Positions 5,534 through 6,619 of a stretch of DNA of 6,619 nt are shown here, piece by piece. Origin of the DNA: CAADGU01 sp964581605 (lineage in GTDB: Bacteria; Chloroflexota; Anaerolineae; Promineifilales; Promineifilaceae); NCBI GenBank assembly GCA_964581605.1, contig CAZOPF010000178.1, positions 1 through 6,619 of the forward strand. The letters are read 5' to 3'. The notes under the pieces were generated by a model, which made no database searches, was not told where the DNA came from, and saw only the letters and a list, made by a program, of their open reading frames with translations. Positions within the stretch are counted from its first letter, which is position 1. The number at the start of each line of letters is the position of its first letter. The translations under genes and the position numbers were made by a program.

Positions 5534-6613
5534 CCCCTCTTTGCGATAAGCGGCCATGATGGTTTGTAATTCATCAAGGGGGAGGGCGTGTACGGTACGG
5601 CCGTGCAACCCTACCATTGTCTCGGCCATGCAGAGGCAGTTGAGGATCGCTTCTTCGGTAGCTTCGGCGGTGGCGTCGAACAGGTCGTTCAGGTGGCGGT
5701 GGGGGATCATGCGGATGTGGCGCAGGAAGGTGGTACCTTGTGAGGGTAGGTGGTTGCCGGTGGCAAAGGCCAGGAAGATGTCGCCGCTGCCGTTATAGCC
5801 GGTGCCGCCCATGCGTGCCAGCCCCACGGTGGCCCGCTGCGCCAGCCGTTTGCACTGCACGGGCAGCAGGGGCGCGTCGGTGCCGATAATAATGATGATG
5901 GAACTGTTGACGGGTGGTTCGTGGTCGAAGGGGTTGGGAACACGGCCGTAGTCAATTATCTGCCCCACCGGCACACCATCCACGCGGAAAAGGGCGCGGT
6001 CGCCATAGTTCGCCTGCACCAACACGCCAATGGTGTATTCCCCCTCTTCCATCTCCACCACCCGTGAAGAGGTGCCAATGCCCCCTTTGAAGTCATGGCA
6101 GATCATACCCGTGCCGCCGCCCACATTACCTTCGGCAACGGGGCCACCTTTGGCGTCGGCCAGGGCAGCGCGCACATGTTCTTCAGTGACGTGAAAGGCG
6201 TTGATGTCGTTCAACCAGCCGTCATAGGTTTCAGCCACCACCGGCAGCAAAAAACTGCGCGTGTACCCCTCTTCGACGCTTACCTTCACTAACGTGTCCC
6301 GCACAATGCCTACCTGATGGGTGTTGGTGAGGCCAATGGGCGAGCCAAGCATCCCGGATTCTTCCAGCCAGGGAATGCCGGTGAGTTCGCCATTGCCGTT
6401 AAAGGAATGGTAGGCAGCAAAGGCGTAATCGTCCCAAATGTTGCCCATGTGGGGCACGATCATGGTAACGCCGGTGCGGGCGATGTGGGGTTCGTCGTAG
6501 ATGAGGGTGCAATGGCCGACCAGAACGCCGGGCACGTCAGTGATGGCGTTAAAGGGGCCGGTGGGGAAGTGGCCGATGTGGATGCCCAGGTCGCGTAAGC
6601 GGGTGCGGGTCAT
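5522..6613 (-). CDS. P1 family peptidase (DmpA/BapA type, L-aminopeptidase/D-esterase, N-terminal nucleophile hydrolase)
   Basis: 363 residues, complete, near the 375 of Ochrobactrum anthropi DmpA. Start at ATG 6611-6613: the frame stays open to the window edge, but MTRTRLRDLGIHIGHFPTGPFNAITDVPGVLVGH is positioned like the usual N-terminus of the family. Members are made as one chain that cuts itself; the new N-terminal Ser of the beta subunit is the nucleophile. Here the cut is expected between Asn236 and Ser237 in PPVNSSIIIIIGTDAPLLP, an Asn-Ser site as in beta-peptidyl aminopeptidases rather than the Gly-Ser of DmpA. Also seen are GNVGGGTGM (162-170), the conserved Asn202 in VQANYGDRA and NGSGDIFLAFAT (274-285), all family hallmarks. 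No signal peptide, so probably cytoplasmic. Known members release N-terminal D- or L-residues or beta-amino acids from amides, esters and short peptides. It is the most upstream visible gene of the minus-strand run; its promoter is outside the window. Confidence 0.92.
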   Translation of the reverse strand: MTRTRLRDLGIHIGHFPTGPFNAITDVPGVLVGHCTLIYDEPHIARTGVTMIVPHMGNIWDDYAFAAYHSFNGNGELTGIPWLEESGMLGSPIGLTNTHQVGIVRDTLVKVSVEEGYTRSFLLPVVAETYDGWLNDINAFHVTEEHVRAALADAKGGPVAEGNVGGGTGMICHDFKGGIGTSSRVVEMEEGEYTIGVLVQANYGDRALFRVDGVPVGQIIDYGRVPNPFDHEPPVNSSIIIIIGTDAPLLPVQCKRLAQRATVGLARMGGTGYNGSGDIFLAFATGNHLPSQGTTFLRHIRMIPHRHLNDLFDATAEATEEAILNCLCMAETMVGLHGRTVHALPLDELQTIMAAYRKEGVSR

Positions 6614-6619
6614 ATGGGG

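Larger units (their letters stand above)
1229..5949. repeat. Dispersed 8-bp palindrome ACGGCCGT, 15 copies
   Basis: Exact copies start at 1229, 1532, 1975, 2331, 2879, 3437, 3523, 3651, 3846, 4186, 4429, 4915, 5093, 5597 and 5942. All lie inside the four minus-strand genes and in more than one frame, where they encode xGR (nAC GGC CGT), TAV (ACG GCC GTn) or xRPx. In a window with about 6.4 kb of known sequence, a given 8-mer is expected about 0.1 times under equal base use, and somewhat more with the higher GC. The AT-rich first 1.2 kb has none. The density resembles that of HIP1 in cyanobacteria, but the motif differs. Confidence 0.85.

Overview
The window looks like bacterial DNA from a draft, probably metagenomic, assembly. 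It is moderately GC-rich and contains two runs of exactly 100 N. Gene content alone does not fix the taxon. A Chloroflexota (Anaerolineae-like) origin is my low-confidence guess, from the mix of catabolic hydrolases, heptamer repeats between genes and a heavily iterated 8-bp palindrome.

Left edge (1-894, + strand, visibly more AT-rich): the C-terminal end of a probably extracellular protein with a galactose-binding-like (carbohydrate-binding-module type) beta-sandwich domain. It is followed by a compact, apparently complete transcription unit: a good sigma70-type promoter with an extended -10, a perfect Shine-Dalgarno, a 39-codon ORF for a cationic peptide I do not recognise, and an intrinsic terminator.

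Main block (895-6613, - strand): four co-directional genes read from right to left. They encode a P1/DmpA-type N-terminal-nucleophile aminopeptidase (complete), a CocE/NonD-type serine hydrolase (C-terminus lost in a gap), a Rieske non-heme-iron oxygenase alpha subunit of the glycine-betaine/carnitine monooxygenase type (N-terminus lost in the same gap), and a monomeric-sarcosine-oxidase-like FAD oxidase (complete). Taken together this suggests uptake-independent catabolism of a peptide-, amide- or ester-linked N-methylated amino compound: hydrolases release the amine, the Rieske enzyme oxidatively removes an N-methyl or trimethylamine group, and the flavin oxidase removes a further one. No Rieske reductase, transporter or regulator is visible, so the pathway is inference.

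Structure not explained by genes: (i) the palindrome ACGGCCGT occurs 15 times between 1229 and 5949; (ii) short tandem repeats of 7-nt and 8-nt period sit at the visible gene junctions, overlap two stop codons and lie directly upstream of two starts that lack a Shine-Dalgarno; (iii) an identical 55-nt repeat flanks the second N gap, which points to an assembly overlap rather than a true 100-nt gap.
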